This document shows positions 63,977-64,000 of a stretch of DNA of 64,000 nucleotides, piece after piece (the first letter of the stretch is position 1; each line of letters begins with the position of its first letter). The DNA is from Thamnaconus septentrionalis (lineage: Eukaryota > Chordata > Actinopteri > Tetraodontiformes > Monacanthidae). A model generated the notes under the pieces. The model did not search any database. It had not been told where the DNA came from and saw nothing but the letters and a program-made list of their open reading frames with translations. The stretch lies in NCBI GenBank assembly GCA_009823395.1, contig CM020505.1, forward strand, positions 23,107,629 to 23,171,628, read 5' to 3'. A program made the position numbers and the translations under genes.

Positions 63977-64000
63977 TAAGAAGTGAAAAAAAAAAAAAAA

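Overview
This is a piece of a ray-finned fish (teleost) genome. The genes are split by introns. Introns and spacers are crowded with CA/GT microsatellites, minisatellites, tRNA-derived SINEs and short DNA transposons typical of bony fish. The encoded proteins align, from memory, along their length with human counterparts. The species cannot be named from sequence alone. No bacterial, viral, CRISPR or toxin-type system was seen.

Layout. Positions 1-2530 hold no convincing gene. The minus strand from about 29.1 kb down to 6.2 kb is wtip, a three-LIM-domain adaptor with eight coding exons. Its exon 1 as written contains a one-base frameshift in a GC-rich repeat. Intron 7 carries a 1.25 kb heptamer satellite. 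Upstream on the same strand is sdr42e1 (30785-32724), a two-exon membrane dehydrogenase. Facing away from it on the plus strand is a single-coding-exon arylamine N-acetyltransferase (34148-35014). Then follow, all on the plus strand, cnep1r1 (36221-37748, six exons), heatr3 (38356-45734, fifteen exons) and the first eight coding exons of tent4b (48325-63975, running off the right edge). Many of these exons are too short to stand out as open reading frames and were assembled by eye from splice sites, phase and homology.

How the genes relate. cnep1r1-heatr3-tent4b is the same order as on human chromosome 16q12.1, so it is an old vertebrate block. The genes do not form a pathway: lipid phosphatase regulation at the nuclear envelope, ribosomal protein import, and non-templated RNA tailing. 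sdr42e1, nat and wtip are on other human chromosomes or regions, so their adjacency here is a fish arrangement.

The most useful second-look items are: the wtip frameshift; an eleven-fold SPRSS motif array in wtip; a probable U12-type intron in cnep1r1; a GC-AG intron in heatr3; a UG/U tract abutting heatr3 exon 8; twin perfect GTTACGTAAC palindromes upstream of tent4b; a hAT-type MITE with near-perfect 8-bp target duplications; and a Harbinger-like MITE that still encodes a Myb-like fragment.
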